NCBI GenBank assembly: GCA_900553255.1
Contig: USCI01000016.1
Span: forward strand, 1-33,462
From: an uncultured Oscillospiraceae bacterium
Lineage (GTDB): Bacteria; Bacillota; Clostridia; Oscillospirales; Acutalibacteraceae
Reading direction: 5' to 3'
Length of the DNA: 33,462 bases
A model generated the notes under the pieces. That model did no database searches, was not told the origin of the DNA, and was given only the letters and a program-made list of their open reading frames with translations. Numbering within the stretch: the first letter of the stretch is position 1; the number at the start of each line of letters is the position of its first letter. Positions 6,560 through 15,300 of this stretch are shown here, piece after piece. Both the position numbers and the translations under genes were made by a program.

Positions 6560-7714
6560 ATGGCGGGATTTCTCAGGCGCTGCTGGGCGCAGATCGACGT
6601 GGAGGCGCTGCGGCACAATATGGCTGCGGTGCGTGCCGTGCTGCGGCCGGACTGCCGGATTATGGCGGTGGTCAAGGCCAACGCCTACGGACACGGCGAT
6701 GCGGTGCTCGCGCCGTATATGCAGCAGTGCGGGGCGGACTGGTTTGCCGTCTCCAACATTGAGGAGGCCGCTATCCTGCGGCGGCACGGCGTCACCCGGC
6801 CGATCCTGATCCTCGGCATGACCCCCTGCGAATATGCGGCGCAGCTTGCGGAACAGCGGCTCACCCAGACGGTGTATTCCGCGGAATATGCCGGTGCGCT
6901 GGCCGAGAGTGCGGCACAGGCCGGCGTCACGGTGGAGGTGCACGTCAAGGTGGATACCGGCATGAACCGCATCGGCTTTACCGCCGACGCGCTGGCCGAT
7001 ATCGCTGTGGTGTACCGTACCGAAAACCTGCGGGTCACCGGGATTTTCACGCATTTTGCCTGTGCCGACGAGACCGGTGAGGACGCCCGCGCCTATACCC
7101 GGGCGCAGTATGCCCGCTTCTGTGCGGTGTGGGAAGCGCTGCGGGCGGAGGGGATTGATCCCGGCCTGCGGCACTGCTGCAACAGCGGTGCGGTGCTGCA
7201 GTACCCGGAGATGCAGCTGGATATGGTGCGTCCCGGCATCATCCTGTACGGGCTGTGGCCGTCGGACGACCTGCGTGGGGCGGCGAACCTGCGGCCGGTG
7301 ATGACCCTGTACAGCCGGGTGGCGCTGGTCAAGCGGGTGCCGGCAGGCGCATGCGTCAGCTACGGGCGGAAATATACCGCGCCGGACGAGCGGGTGATCG
7401 CCACCGTGACCTGCGGCTATGCCGACGGGTATTCCCGCGCGTTTTCCGGCCGGGCGTCGATGCTCGTGCGCGGACAGGCGGCGCCGGTGGTCGGGCGGGT
7501 ATGCATGGATCAGCTGATGCTGGACGTCACCGGTATCCCCGGCGTGCAGGCGGGGGACGAGGTGGTCGCGGCCGGCGGCGCGCTGCCGTTCGACGACCTC
7601 GCCCGCATCGGCGGCACCATCGGGTACGAGCTGGTGTGCGGGGTGTCCCGCCGGGTGCCGCGGGTATACGTCAGCGGCGGCGAGGTGCTCGCCGTAGCCG
7701 ACTATCTGGAGTAA
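6560..7714 (+). CDS. alr: Alanine racemase
   Basis: A 384-residue PLP enzyme that interconverts L- and D-alanine for peptidoglycan. The PLP lysine is Lys39 in MAVVKANAYGHG. The second catalytic base is Tyr268 in CVSYGRKYT, on the opposite face. HCCNSGAVL, MVRPGIILYG, GYADGYSR and GRVCMDQLMLDV are further family motifs, so both the TIM-barrel and the C-terminal beta domain are complete. In-frame ATGs exist at 6500, 6545 and 6560. I chose 6560 because a GGGGG stretch lies eight bases upstream, and because the family normally starts about ten residues before the WAQIDVEAL motif. The gene has its own promoter and stands alone before the rimP operon. Confidence 0.95.
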   Translation: MAGFLRRCWAQIDVEALRHNMAAVRAVLRPDCRIMAVVKANAYGHGDAVLAPYMQQCGADWFAVSNIEEAAILRRHGVTRPILILGMTPCEYAAQLAEQRLTQTVYSAEYAGALAESAAQAGVTVEVHVKVDTGMNRIGFTADALADIAVVYRTENLRVTGIFTHFACADETGEDARAYTRAQYARFCAVWEALRAEGIDPGLRHCCNSGAVLQYPEMQLDMVRPGIILYGLWPSDDLRGAANLRPVMTLYSRVALVKRVPAGACVSYGRKYTAPDERVIATVTCGYADGYSRAFSGRASMLVRGQAAPVVGRVCMDQLMLDVTGIPGVQAGDEVVAAGGALPFDDLARIGGTIGYELVCGVSRRVPRVYVSGGEVLAVADYLE

Positions 7715-7781
7715 GGGGAACCCCGCCTGCGGGCCGCGCCGGAGCGGGATGCGACATTTTTTCGTATGCGGAGAAAAAAGC

Positions 7782-7810
7782 TTGCATTTTTCGGAAATCT
7801 GTGGTAAACT
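7782..7810 (+). promoter_or_regulatory. Promoter of the rimP-nusA-infB operon
   Basis: TTGCAT (7782-7787), a 17-base spacer and TAAACT (7805-7810). The predicted start near 7817 gives a leader of about 85 bases before rimP. The leader contains the hairpin at 7837-7860. Confidence 0.75.
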
Positions 7811-7836
7811 AATCAAGATGAATATAACGTATGGTG

Positions 7837-7860
7837 AAAGAGTGGGGCGACCCGCTCTTT
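7837..7860 (+). promoter_or_regulatory. rimP leader hairpin with GCGA tetraloop
   Basis: A ten-pair stem, AAAGAGTGGG against CCCGCTCTTT with one T-G pair, is closed by a GNRA-type GCGA loop and followed by TATCTTTG. It sits about 20 bases into the predicted transcript. Comparable short hairpins precede rimP (ylxS) in other Firmicutes. The weak U-rich tail would allow partial termination or RNA stabilisation; a regulatory role is inference. Confidence 0.65.
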
Positions 7861-7900
7861 TATCTTTGTCGGAGGGTTCCGGCAGGGAAGGGGGCGGCGT

Positions 7901-8392
7901 ATGCCGAAAAACGGGAAGCCCGCCGGCGGCGTGGCGGCGGTTTGCTATGCGCTGGCGAAGCCGGTGGCGGAAGAGCTCGGCCTGATGCTGTGGGATGTGC
8001 GGTTTGTCAAGGAGGGCGCGACCTGGTATCTGCGGTTTATTATCGACAAGGAAGAGGGCGTCGGCATCGACGACTGCGTGGCGATGTCCCGCCGGATGGA
8101 TAAGCTGCTCGATGAGGCCGACCCGGTGCCGCAGTCGTATGTGATGGAGGTCGAATCCCCCGGCATCGAGCGGGAACTGACACGGCCGGAGCATTTTGCG
8201 GTGATGATGGGCTGGCCGGTCACGGTGAAGCTGTACCGTCCGGTGGACGGTGTGCGGGAGTTTGCCGGCGAGCTGGCGGATTACCAAAACGGCGACGTCA
8301 CGATCGGCACGGCCGACGGGCAGACGCTGACCTTTGCGAAAAAAGACATCTCTTCCGTCCGCATCCGCGAGGATGACCTGGACGGGGAATAA
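7901..8392 (+). CDS. rimP: Ribosome maturation factor RimP
   Basis: A 163-residue cytosolic protein of usual length. The N-terminal domain shows LGLMLWDVRFVKEGATWYLRFIIDKEEGVGIDDC, then SRRMDKLLDE and SYVMEVESPGIERELTRPEHF, all strongly typical of RimP. The C-terminal SH3-like barrel follows (VTVKLYRPVDGVREFAGELADY, VTIGTADGQTLTFAKKDISSVRI). RimP helps assemble the 30S subunit, chiefly around S12/S19. It is first in the operon, with nusA 63 bases downstream. The start is the ATG shortly after a GGAAGGGGGCGG purine run. Confidence 0.95.
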   Translation: MPKNGKPAGGVAAVCYALAKPVAEELGLMLWDVRFVKEGATWYLRFIIDKEEGVGIDDCVAMSRRMDKLLDEADPVPQSYVMEVESPGIERELTRPEHFAVMMGWPVTVKLYRPVDGVREFAGELADYQNGDVTIGTADGQTLTFAKKDISSVRIREDDLDGE

Positions 8393-8455
8393 AGGCGGTC
8401 AGATCCCGGGTACAGCGTATCCGGGACCCAAGTTGAGAAAGGATTGGTCATCAAA

Positions 8456-9517
8456 ATGAATAACACGGAGTTCTTTGAGGCACTCAAGCTGCTCGAAAAG
8501 GAAAAGGGCATTGCGGAAGACTACCTGCTCGAAAAGATCCGCGCCGCGATCGTCATCGCGGTCAAGCGGGATTTCGGCGGCAACGACAACGTTTCGGTGG
8601 TGATGGACCCGTCGACCGGGGAGTTCAGCGTCGCGCTGCTCAAGACGGTGGTCGAAGAGGTCGAGGATCCCGAGACACAGATGCTGCCCGAGGAGGCGGT
8701 CAAGTATTCCAAGAAGGCTGTCGTCGGGGATACGGTGCAGATTCCGCTCGAGACCAAGCAGTTCGGCCGCATCGCCGCCCAGACCGCCAAGCACGTGATC
8801 CGGCAGGGCATCCGCGAAGCGGAGCGCGGCCAGCAGATGCAGGAATTCCAGCGCCGCAATCAGGAACTGGTCACCGCGCTGGTGACCCGGGTGGATCCGG
8901 TGACCGGCGCAGCCACGGTGGAAATCGGCAAAGCGGAGGCGGTGCTGCCCAAGAGCGAGCAGATCGGCGACGAGGTGATCCGCGAGGGCCAGCGCATCAA
9001 GGTGTATGTCGTGGATGTGCGCGAGGGCGACAAAGGGCCGCGCGTGCTGATCTCCCGGTCGCATCCGGGCCTGGTCAAGCGGCTGTTTGAAATGGAAGTT
9101 CCGGAAATCTTCAACGGTGTGGTGGAAATCAAGGCGGTTTCCCGCGAAGCCGGTTCCCGCACCAAGCTCGCGGTGCTCGCGCACGACGAAAACGTCGATG
9201 CGGTCGGCGCCTGCATCGGCCCGCGCAGCGCGCGGGTGGGCGGCATCGTCGAGGAACTCGGCGGCGAGAAGATCGATATTGTTGAATACAGCGAGGATCC
9301 CGAAAAATTCATCGCTGCGGCGCTGTCGCCCGCAAAGGTGCTCAAGGTCGAGGTGGATCCCGAGGGCGCCAAATCCTGCCGTGTGACCGTGCCGGACGGC
9401 CAGCTCTCGCTGGCAATCGGCAACAAGGGGCAGAACGCCCGGCTGGCGGCCAAGCTGACCGGCTGGAAGATCGACATCCGCCCCGAGAGCGGGTTTTACG
9501 GAGAAGAAGAGGCCTGA
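8456..9517 (+). CDS. nusA: Transcription termination/antitermination factor NusA
   Basis: A 353-residue protein with the RNA-polymerase-binding N-terminal domain (1-~125, FFEALKLLEKEKGIAEDYLLEKI), an S1 domain (~130-200, GAATVEIGKAEAVLPKSEQ), then KH1 and KH2 (~200-345). Conserved KH motifs GACIGPRSARVGGIVEELGGEKIDIV and AIGNKGQNARLAAKLTGWKIDI are visible. The C-terminal acidic repeats of the Proteobacterial protein are absent, as usual in Firmicutes. It binds RNA polymerase and nascent RNA and modulates pausing and termination. The ATG at 8456 has AAAGGA 12 bases before it. An in-frame TTG 12 bases earlier sits directly on that ribosome binding site and is rejected. Confidence 0.97.
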   Translation: MNNTEFFEALKLLEKEKGIAEDYLLEKIRAAIVIAVKRDFGGNDNVSVVMDPSTGEFSVALLKTVVEEVEDPETQMLPEEAVKYSKKAVVGDTVQIPLETKQFGRIAAQTAKHVIRQGIREAERGQQMQEFQRRNQELVTALVTRVDPVTGAATVEIGKAEAVLPKSEQIGDEVIREGQRIKVYVVDVREGDKGPRVLISRSHPGLVKRLFEMEVPEIFNGVVEIKAVSREAGSRTKLAVLAHDENVDAVGACIGPRSARVGGIVEELGGEKIDIVEYSEDPEKFIAAALSPAKVLKVEVDPEGAKSCRVTVPDGQLSLAIGNKGQNARLAAKLTGWKIDIRPESGFYGEEEA

Positions 9518-9627
9518 TGCGGCTTTCCCACCGGGCGGATGAGGGCCGGTATGGCTGACGTGCCGCGCTAATCTGTCCGGCCGGATAAGTCGGAAACCGG
9601 TTTCGGCCGGCATAAGGAGTGAGATGG

Positions 9628-9900
9628 ATGCGGACAAAGAAGGTGCCGCTGCGCAAATGCGTGGGCTGCAATGAGATGAAGGAAAAAAAGCAGCTGGTGC
9701 GGGTGGTCAGAAGCCCGGAGGGGGAAATCTCGCTGGATCTGACCGGCCGCAAGCCGGGGCGCGGCGCCTACGTCTGTGCGTCTCTGTCCTGTCTGCAGGC
9801 TGCCCGCAAAGCCAGGCGGCTCGAACGCGCATTTTCCTGCGCGATTCCGGCCGAGGTATACGACCGTATGGAGGAGGAATTGCAGAACAGTGGAGGATAA
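9628..9900 (+). CDS. ylxR: YlxR/RnpM-family RNA-binding protein
   Basis: A 90-residue basic protein between nusA and infB, the conserved position for YlxR. The family signature is present: LRKCVGCNEMKEKKQLVRVVR near the start, then GRKPGRGAYVC and CLQAARKARRLERAF. The paired cysteines (CVGC, and the Cys pair in YVCASLSC) are typical. In Bacillus the protein has been reported to modulate RNase P, hence the name RnpM; I have not verified that for this lineage. The ATG has AAGGAG eight bases upstream, whereas a GTG nine bases earlier overlaps that site. Its last 11 bases overlap the start of the next gene, indicating coupling. Confidence 0.93.
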   Translation: MRTKKVPLRKCVGCNEMKEKKQLVRVVRSPEGEISLDLTGRKPGRGAYVCASLSCLQAARKARRLERAFSCAIPAEVYDRMEEELQNSGG

Positions 9901-10234
9901 GGCCAAAAACGCCGTCACCGGTCTGCTGGGCATCGCCCGGCGCGCCGGGCGCCTGAGCATCGGCTTCGATGCGGTATGTGCGCAGATCGGCGAAGGGAAA
10001 GCAGAGCTGGTGCTGCTGGCCTGCGATCTGTCCGAAAAAACCGGCAAGGAGCTGCGGTACGCGGCCCGGGACCGGAAGCTGTCCGCCATACGGCTGCCTT
10101 TGGACAAAGAAACGCTCGGCCACGCGCTCGGCCTGAAAAAGCCGGTGGGTGTGCTGGCGCTGACCGACAAGGGATTTGCGGATGCCGTCCGCAGACAATG
10201 CCGCGATGAAATTGAGGAGGTAACTGCCCTATGA
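9890..10234 (+). CDS. ylxQ: YlxQ, L7Ae-type ribosomal/RNA-binding protein
   Basis: A 114-residue protein of the L7Ae/L30e fold, seen in NAVTGLLGIARRAGRLSIGFDAV, KAELVLLACDLSEKT and HALGLKKPVGVLALTDKGFADAV. Proteins of this fold bind kink-turn RNAs. YlxQ sits between ylxR and infB in most Firmicutes, but its target is not well defined. The start is GTG at 9890, inside the end of ylxR, with GGAGGA about 11 bases upstream. The last four bases overlap the infB start (ATGA), so translation is probably coupled on both sides. Confidence 0.9.
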   Translation: MEDKAKNAVTGLLGIARRAGRLSIGFDAVCAQIGEGKAELVLLACDLSEKTGKELRYAARDRKLSAIRLPLDKETLGHALGLKKPVGVLALTDKGFADAVRRQCRDEIEEVTAL

Positions 10235-12609
10235 TGATGAAATACCGCGTGAGCGAGGTCGCAAAGGATTTTGAGGTGCCGAGCAAGGAGATTATCGCCC
10301 TGCTGGCCGAATATACCGACACGCCGAAAAAGAGCATGACGGCGCTGGAGGAGGCGGAGCTCGACTGGGTGTTTGAGAAGATGACCCAGAAGCACCAGGT
10401 GGAGAGCTTTGACGCTTATTTTGCCGCCGGCGAGAAAAAACGTGAAGAAGCGGCGGCCAAGGCGGAGGCTGCAAAAGAGCCCGAGACGCCGGCGGTCAAG
10501 GCCGCAGAAACCCCGGCCGCTCCCGCTGCGGGCAAGCCCGCCCCGGCGCAGCCGGCGCGTCCCGCCGGAAAGCAGCCGGCCGCCCAGCCGGTTCAGCCGA
10601 AGAAGCCGAAGGGGCCGCAGACGCCCAAGGCGCCGGTGGAACGCCGCACGGTGGATACCCGCACTCCGCAGGTCAACGTCGGCAAATACGACGAGAAATT
10701 CGACGTCCTTGCGCAGACCTCCAACCGGGTGCAGGGCGACGGCGGCGCGGTCAGGAAGCAGAAGCTCAATCAGCGCTCCCAGCAGTACCGCAAGCCGCAG
10801 CACCGCCGGGAAACCGAGGCTGAGCGGATGCGCCGTATCCAGCTTGAACGGCAGAAAAAGCCGATCACCATTACGGTCGGCGACACCATTACGGTCGGCG
10901 AGCTGGCGATGCGCCTGAAGGCGACCGCCGGTGAGGTCATCAAGAAGCTGATGAGCATGGGCGTGATGGCGTCGGTCAATGAAGAAATCGACTTCGACAC
11001 CGCGTTCCTGGTCGGCGAAGAGATGCATGCGAAGGTGGAGCGCGAGGTGGTGGTCACCATCGAGGAGCGCATCATCGACGACAGCGAGGATACCGATACC
11101 GACCTGCAGCCACGCGACCCGGTTGTGGTGGTTATGGGTCACGTCGACCACGGCAAGACCTCCATCCTCGACTATATCCGCAAAACCAAGGTGACCGCCG
11201 GCGAAGCGGGCGGCATCACCCAGCATATCGGCGCCTACCGCGTGGACGTCGACGGCCAGAAGATTACCTTCCTGGATACCCCCGGCCACGCGGCGTTCAC
11301 CTCGATGCGTGCCCGCGGCGCCCAGATCACCGATATCGCGATCCTGGTTGTGGCGGCGGACGACGGCATCATGCCGCAGACGGTGGAGGCGATTAACCAC
11401 GCCAAGGCCGCCGGCGTGTCGATTATCGTGGCGATCAACAAAATGGATAAGCCCGCCGCCAACCCCGACCGCGTGCTGCAGCAGCTCACCGAATACGAGC
11501 TGGTGCCGGAGGAGTGGGGCGGCGACGTGATCTGCGTGCCGGTGTCGGCGCATACCGGCATGGGAATAGACCGGCTGCTCGAGTCGATCCTGCTGGTCGC
11601 CGAAATGAAGGAGCTCAAGGCGAATCCGGACCGCGCCGCAAAGGGCACGGTCGTGGAGGCGCGGCTGGATAAGGGCCGCGGCCCGATTGCCACCGTGCTT
11701 GTGCAGAATGGAACGCTGCATTCCGGGGATATTATAGTGGCGGGCACGGCGGTCGGCCGTGTACGCGCGATGACCGACGACCGCGGGCGTAAGGTGGACA
11801 CTGCCGGCCCGTCGGTGCCGGTGGAGATCATGGGCCTCGACGAAGTGCCGACGGCGGGGGATATTTTCAACGCGGTCACCGACGAACGGCTCGCACGCGA
11901 GCTGGTCGAGCAGCGCAAGACCTCCGCGAAGGAAGAGCAGTTCAGCCATTATCAGAAGGTTACCCTCGACAACCTGTTTGACCAGATGCAGCTCGGCGAG
12001 ATGAAGGAGCTGAACATCATCGTCAAGGCGGATGTGCAGGGCTCGGTCGAAGCGGTGCGGCAGTCACTCGAAAAGCTGTCCAACGACGAGGTGCGGGTGC
12101 GGGTTATCCACGGCGCGGTCGGCGCGGTCAGCGAAAGCGATGTTATGCTCGCGAGCGCGTCGAACGCGATCATTGTCGGCTTCAACGTGCGGCCGGAGCC
12201 GCTTGCGCAGGATGCCGCCGAACGCAGCAATGTGGAGATTCGGCTGTACCGCATCATCTATGACTGCATCGAGGAGATCGAGGCGGCCATGAAGGGCATG
12301 CTCGCGCCGAAGACCCGCGAGGTCATGCACGGCCGTGTCGAGGTGCGTGAGGTGTACCGCATCACCAACGTCGGCACGGTGGCCGGCTGCTATGTGCTCG
12401 AGGGCAAGGTGCTGCGCAACGACCTGCTGCGGGTGGTCCGGGACGGCATCATCGTCGCGGATGACAAAATGGCCTCCCTCAAGCGCTTCAAGGACGACGT
12501 CAAGGAGGTCGCGCAGGGCTACGAGTGCGGCATCGGCCTGGAGAAGTTCAACGACATCAAGGTCGGCGATATCTACGAAACCTATATCATAGAGGAATAC
12601 CGCGACTGA
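10231..12609 (+). CDS. infB: Translation initiation factor IF-2
   Basis: A 792-residue GTPase that brings initiator tRNA to the 30S subunit and promotes subunit joining. A small IF2_N domain (residues 4-50) is followed by an Ala/Pro/Lys-rich disordered linker (~70-210) and a second IF2_N domain (~212-262). The G domain has P-loop GHVDHGKT (303-310), DTPGH (349-353) and NKMD (403-406). Domains II to IV follow, with the fMet-tRNA-binding C-terminal domain ending near EKFNDIKVGDIYETYIIEEY. Three ATGs stand in a row at the start; the first overlaps the ylxQ stop and has GAGGAGG ten bases before it. Confidence 0.98.
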   Translation: MMMKYRVSEVAKDFEVPSKEIIALLAEYTDTPKKSMTALEEAELDWVFEKMTQKHQVESFDAYFAAGEKKREEAAAKAEAAKEPETPAVKAAETPAAPAAGKPAPAQPARPAGKQPAAQPVQPKKPKGPQTPKAPVERRTVDTRTPQVNVGKYDEKFDVLAQTSNRVQGDGGAVRKQKLNQRSQQYRKPQHRRETEAERMRRIQLERQKKPITITVGDTITVGELAMRLKATAGEVIKKLMSMGVMASVNEEIDFDTAFLVGEEMHAKVEREVVVTIEERIIDDSEDTDTDLQPRDPVVVVMGHVDHGKTSILDYIRKTKVTAGEAGGITQHIGAYRVDVDGQKITFLDTPGHAAFTSMRARGAQITDIAILVVAADDGIMPQTVEAINHAKAAGVSIIVAINKMDKPAANPDRVLQQLTEYELVPEEWGGDVICVPVSAHTGMGIDRLLESILLVAEMKELKANPDRAAKGTVVEARLDKGRGPIATVLVQNGTLHSGDIIVAGTAVGRVRAMTDDRGRKVDTAGPSVPVEIMGLDEVPTAGDIFNAVTDERLARELVEQRKTSAKEEQFSHYQKVTLDNLFDQMQLGEMKELNIIVKADVQGSVEAVRQSLEKLSNDEVRVRVIHGAVGAVSESDVMLASASNAIIVGFNVRPEPLAQDAAERSNVEIRLYRIIYDCIEEIEAAMKGMLAPKTREVMHGRVEVREVYRITNVGTVAGCYVLEGKVLRNDLLRVVRDGIIVADDKMASLKRFKDDVKEVAQGYECGIGLEKFNDIKVGDIYETYIIEEYRD

Positions 12610-12827
12610 CCGGGTGCCGGCCGGTACGCGGGTATTGCGGCGGAGGTTCGGGCCGCGTCTGGAAAAAGCACACGTTGGTCCGGACGGGCTTGGCGGCAGC
12701 TGCCGTGCGCATGCCGGGAAGCCGGCGGCGGGGCAGAGCGGCCGGGCGGCTGTGACAGGAAGGTTTTGCGGGACTGTTTCGTTCCGGCGCGTGCGGAGCG
12801 TATGGCCCGCGGACAGAAAGGAACGGT

Positions 12828-13208
12828 ATGGCAAGCTATAAATTGAACCGCACGAGCGAGGATATCCTCCGGGAGCTGACCGCGATTCTGCGTACGGTCA
12901 AGGACCCGCGGGTCAACGGCCCGCAGGGGACGGGGATGCTCAGCATCGTACGGGTGGAAGTCACCAACGATATGTCCTATGCGACGGTGTATATCAGCTC
13001 GATGGACGGCCTCGAGGCGGCGAAGGAAGCGGTTAAGGGGCTGAAATCCGCGGCGGGCTATATGCGCCGGGAGCTGGGGCAGGCGCTGCATCTGCGGCAT
13101 GTGCCGGAGCTGCGCTTTGTGGCGGACAGCTCGATTGAATACAGCGTGAATATCTATAAAAAGCTCGAGGAGCTTGAAAAGCAGGAAAACAACGGGCACG
13201 AGGCCTGA
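12828..13208 (+). CDS. rbfA: Ribosome-binding factor RbfA
   Basis: A 126-residue KH-like protein of usual size. Motifs include REL near residue 15, VKDPRV, LSIVRVEVTNDMSYATVYIS, LKSAAGYMRRELGQALHLRHVPELRFVAD and the C-terminal helix. It binds 16S rRNA and takes part in late 30S maturation. The ribosome binding site is AAAGGAA before the ATG. It lies 218 bases after infB, the widest gap inside this operon. I see no terminator or clear promoter in that gap. Confidence 0.95.
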   Translation: MASYKLNRTSEDILRELTAILRTVKDPRVNGPQGTGMLSIVRVEVTNDMSYATVYISSMDGLEAAKEAVKGLKSAAGYMRRELGQALHLRHVPELRFVADSSIEYSVNIYKKLEELEKQENNGHEA

Positions 13209-13296
13209 GGTTTCGGGGAACGGCAGCGGCAGGCCGCTCAGGCGGCGCACCGTGGTGCGGTTCCCTGTTCCTGCGAGAAAGGAACGGTCAATCACC

Positions 13297-14256
13297 ATGA
13301 GTAAGGCTGTCACGGCTGCGCAGGCGGCACGGCTGCTGCTTGAGGCAAATGACATTCTGATCCTGACCCACCAGTATCCCGACGGCGATACGCTCGGTTC
13401 GGGCTACGCGCTGTGCCGCGCGCTGCTCAGGGCGGGGCGCCGGGCGCGGGTGGCGTGCGCGGATCCGATCCCGGAAAAATACGACTATATGCTTGACGGG
13501 CTGGAGGAGCCGGATTTTGAACCGGCGTTCATCTGCGCGGTGGATGTGGCCGACCCCAAGCTGCTCGGCTCGCTCAGGCGGTATGAAGGCAGTATCCGGC
13601 TGTGCATCGACCACCACGGCTCCAACGTGCAGTATGCGGAACACCTGCTGCTCGACGCGCAGAGCACCGCTACCGCTATGCTGGTGTCGGACGTCATCCG
13701 GGAGCTCGGCGTGCCGGTGGACAAGCCCATTGCCGACTGCCTGTATACCGGCATCGCCACCGACAGCGGCTGCTTCAAGTATTCCAACACCACCGCCGCC
13801 ACCCACCGGCTGGCAGCCGAGCTGATGGACCGCGGGGCGGATTACGCGGCGATCAACCGCTCGATGTTCGATATCAAGAGCCGCGCCCGGGTGGAGCTGG
13901 AACGGCTTGCGCTCGAAAGCATGAAGTTTTATCTCGGCGGCCGCTGCGCCGTAATGGTCATCACCAACGACATGGTGGAGGTGAGCGGCGCAAAGGAGAA
14001 CGATATGGAGGGCCTCGCGCCGCTGCCGCGGCAGATCGAAGGGGTATGGGTCGGGGTGACCCTGCGGCAGAAGGCGGACGGCGCCTTCAAAGTGAGCGTG
14101 CGCACCGGCACCCATGCCGATGCGTCCGCCATCTGTGTGAAGCTCGGCGGCGGCGGACATGTCTGCGCCGCAGGCTGCGCGATGGCCGGCCCGGCGGAGG
14201 ATGCCATCGCGCGGATACTGTCTGTTGTGGCGGATACGGTGGAGGGAATCCGCTGA
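13297..14256 (+). CDS. nrnA: DHH/DHHA1 phosphoesterase NrnA (nanoRNase / pAp phosphatase)
   Basis: A 319-residue cytosolic protein. The DHH domain begins with THQYPDGDTLGS (metal-binding Asp29, Asp31), contains AVDVADPK, and has the name-giving triad at 105-107 in CIDHHGSN. The DHHA1 domain ends the chain with CVKLGGGGHVCAAG, which holds the substrate phosphate. NrnA degrades short oligoribonucleotides and dephosphorylates pAp. It follows rbfA in many Firmicutes. The ATG is chosen because AGAAAGGA lies about 13 bases upstream. An open frame continues 41 codons further upstream but overlaps rbfA and looks non-coding. Confidence 0.93.
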   Translation: MSKAVTAAQAARLLLEANDILILTHQYPDGDTLGSGYALCRALLRAGRRARVACADPIPEKYDYMLDGLEEPDFEPAFICAVDVADPKLLGSLRRYEGSIRLCIDHHGSNVQYAEHLLLDAQSTATAMLVSDVIRELGVPVDKPIADCLYTGIATDSGCFKYSNTTAATHRLAAELMDRGADYAAINRSMFDIKSRARVELERLALESMKFYLGGRCAVMVITNDMVEVSGAKENDMEGLAPLPRQIEGVWVGVTLRQKADGAFKVSVRTGTHADASAICVKLGGGGHVCAAGCAMAGPAEDAIARILSVVADTVEGIR

Positions 14257-14283
14257 GGACGGCTTTGGCATAGGAGGGGTTGC

Positions 14284-15165
14284 ATGGATGGGATTCTTTG
14301 TCTGGACAAGCCGCAGAACATGACCTCGTTTTCCTGCTGTGCGGTGGTGCGCCGCCTGCTCGGCGGGGTCAAAATCGGCCATGCCGGCACGCTCGATCCG
14401 ATGGCGACCGGGGTGCTGCCGCTGCTGATCGGCCGCGCGACGCGCGCTCTCGATCTGCTGCCGGTGCACGACAAGCGCTATACGGCGGTGATGCGGTTCG
14501 GGATGGTCAGCGATACTCAGGATATCTGGGGCAGCGTCACCCGCACCCGGAAAGCACCGCCACCGCTCAGCGAGATCGAAGCGGCGCTGCCCGTCTTCCG
14601 CGGGGAGATCCGGCAGGTGCCGCCGATGGTGTCGGCACTCAAAAAGGACGGCGTGCGGTTGTATGAGCTGGCGCGTCAGGGCATCGAGGTGGAGCGGCAG
14701 GCGCGCAGCGCTACCATCTATTCGCTGGACATCGTGGATTACGATCCCGAAAAGGGGGATCTGACCATCGACTGCCTGTGCTCACGCGGCACCTACATAC
14801 GCACCCTGTGCCACGACCTTGGGCAGATGCTCGGCGGGGTCGGCGGGGTGATGACCGCGCTGAGGCGCACGATGGCCGCGGGCTATACGCTCGACCGGTG
14901 CATCACGCTCGACGAGGCGCGCGAACTGACCGAAAAGGGAAGGCTTGCCGAGAAGGTGCTGCCGGTGGAAAGCGCGTTTGAGGCGTGTGCGTCGGTGCAG
15001 GTTTCCGCGGCGCAGGCCGCGCGGTTTGCCAATGGCGGCGCGCTGTCGCTCGACCGGCTGCGCCAGCCGGTTCCCGGCACGGTGCGGGTGTACGCGCCGG
15101 ACGGCCGGTTTCTCGGCCTCGGCCGTCCCTCGGATGGGGAGCTGAAGATCGTCAAGCTGTTTTAA
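14284..15165 (+). CDS. truB: tRNA pseudouridine(55) synthase TruB
   Basis: A 293-residue enzyme that makes pseudouridine 55 in the T-loop of tRNAs. The start DGILCLDKPQNMTSF and catalytic motif GHAGTLDPMATGVL (Asp38) are unmistakable. RYTAVMRFGMVSDTQD, VPPMVSALKKDGVRLYELARQGIEVER and CSRGTYIRTLCHDLG follow in family order. A PUA-like C-terminal region covers about 240-293. The gene follows nrnA by 27 bases, with AGGAGG before the ATG. It belongs to the nusA-infB operon. Confidence 0.97.
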   Translation: MDGILCLDKPQNMTSFSCCAVVRRLLGGVKIGHAGTLDPMATGVLPLLIGRATRALDLLPVHDKRYTAVMRFGMVSDTQDIWGSVTRTRKAPPPLSEIEAALPVFRGEIRQVPPMVSALKKDGVRLYELARQGIEVERQARSATIYSLDIVDYDPEKGDLTIDCLCSRGTYIRTLCHDLGQMLGGVGGVMTALRRTMAAGYTLDRCITLDEARELTEKGRLAEKVLPVESAFEACASVQVSAAQAARFANGGALSLDRLRQPVPGTVRVYAPDGRFLGLGRPSDGELKIVKLF

Positions 15166-15249
15166 CGCTTTTGCCCGGGCACCACCGATATACAGCCGGC
15201 GTCCCGCGCCGCCCGGCCGGAAAAGCGGGATCTATTACGGTAAACCGGA

Positions 15250-15276
15250 GCCGGCCGGCCGTCATGGCCGGCCGGC
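15250..15276 (+). terminator. GC-rich hairpin between truB and ribF
   Basis: An 11-bp self-complementary GC stem (15250-15260 against 15266-15276) with loop GTCAT, followed by GCTTTTC. The short T-run suggests partial termination or attenuation ahead of ribF. No FMN-riboswitch core sequence is visible in the 135-base gap. Confidence 0.5.
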
Positions 15277-15300
15277 GCTTTTCAAAGGACTGACTGAAGG

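Noticed and set aside
6482..8287. Antisense frame of about 600 codons opposite alr and rimP
   Set aside because: It would run through a consensus promoter region and two certain genes, and it has no recognisable domain.
9568..11949. Long antisense frame opposite ylxR-infB
   Set aside because: Same composition effect; the plus strand encodes IF-2 with all GTPase motifs, and the antisense translation is not protein-like.
15166..15300. FMN riboswitch ahead of ribF
   Set aside because: None of the conserved FMN-element core segments are present. Only an 11-bp GC-rich hairpin is seen.
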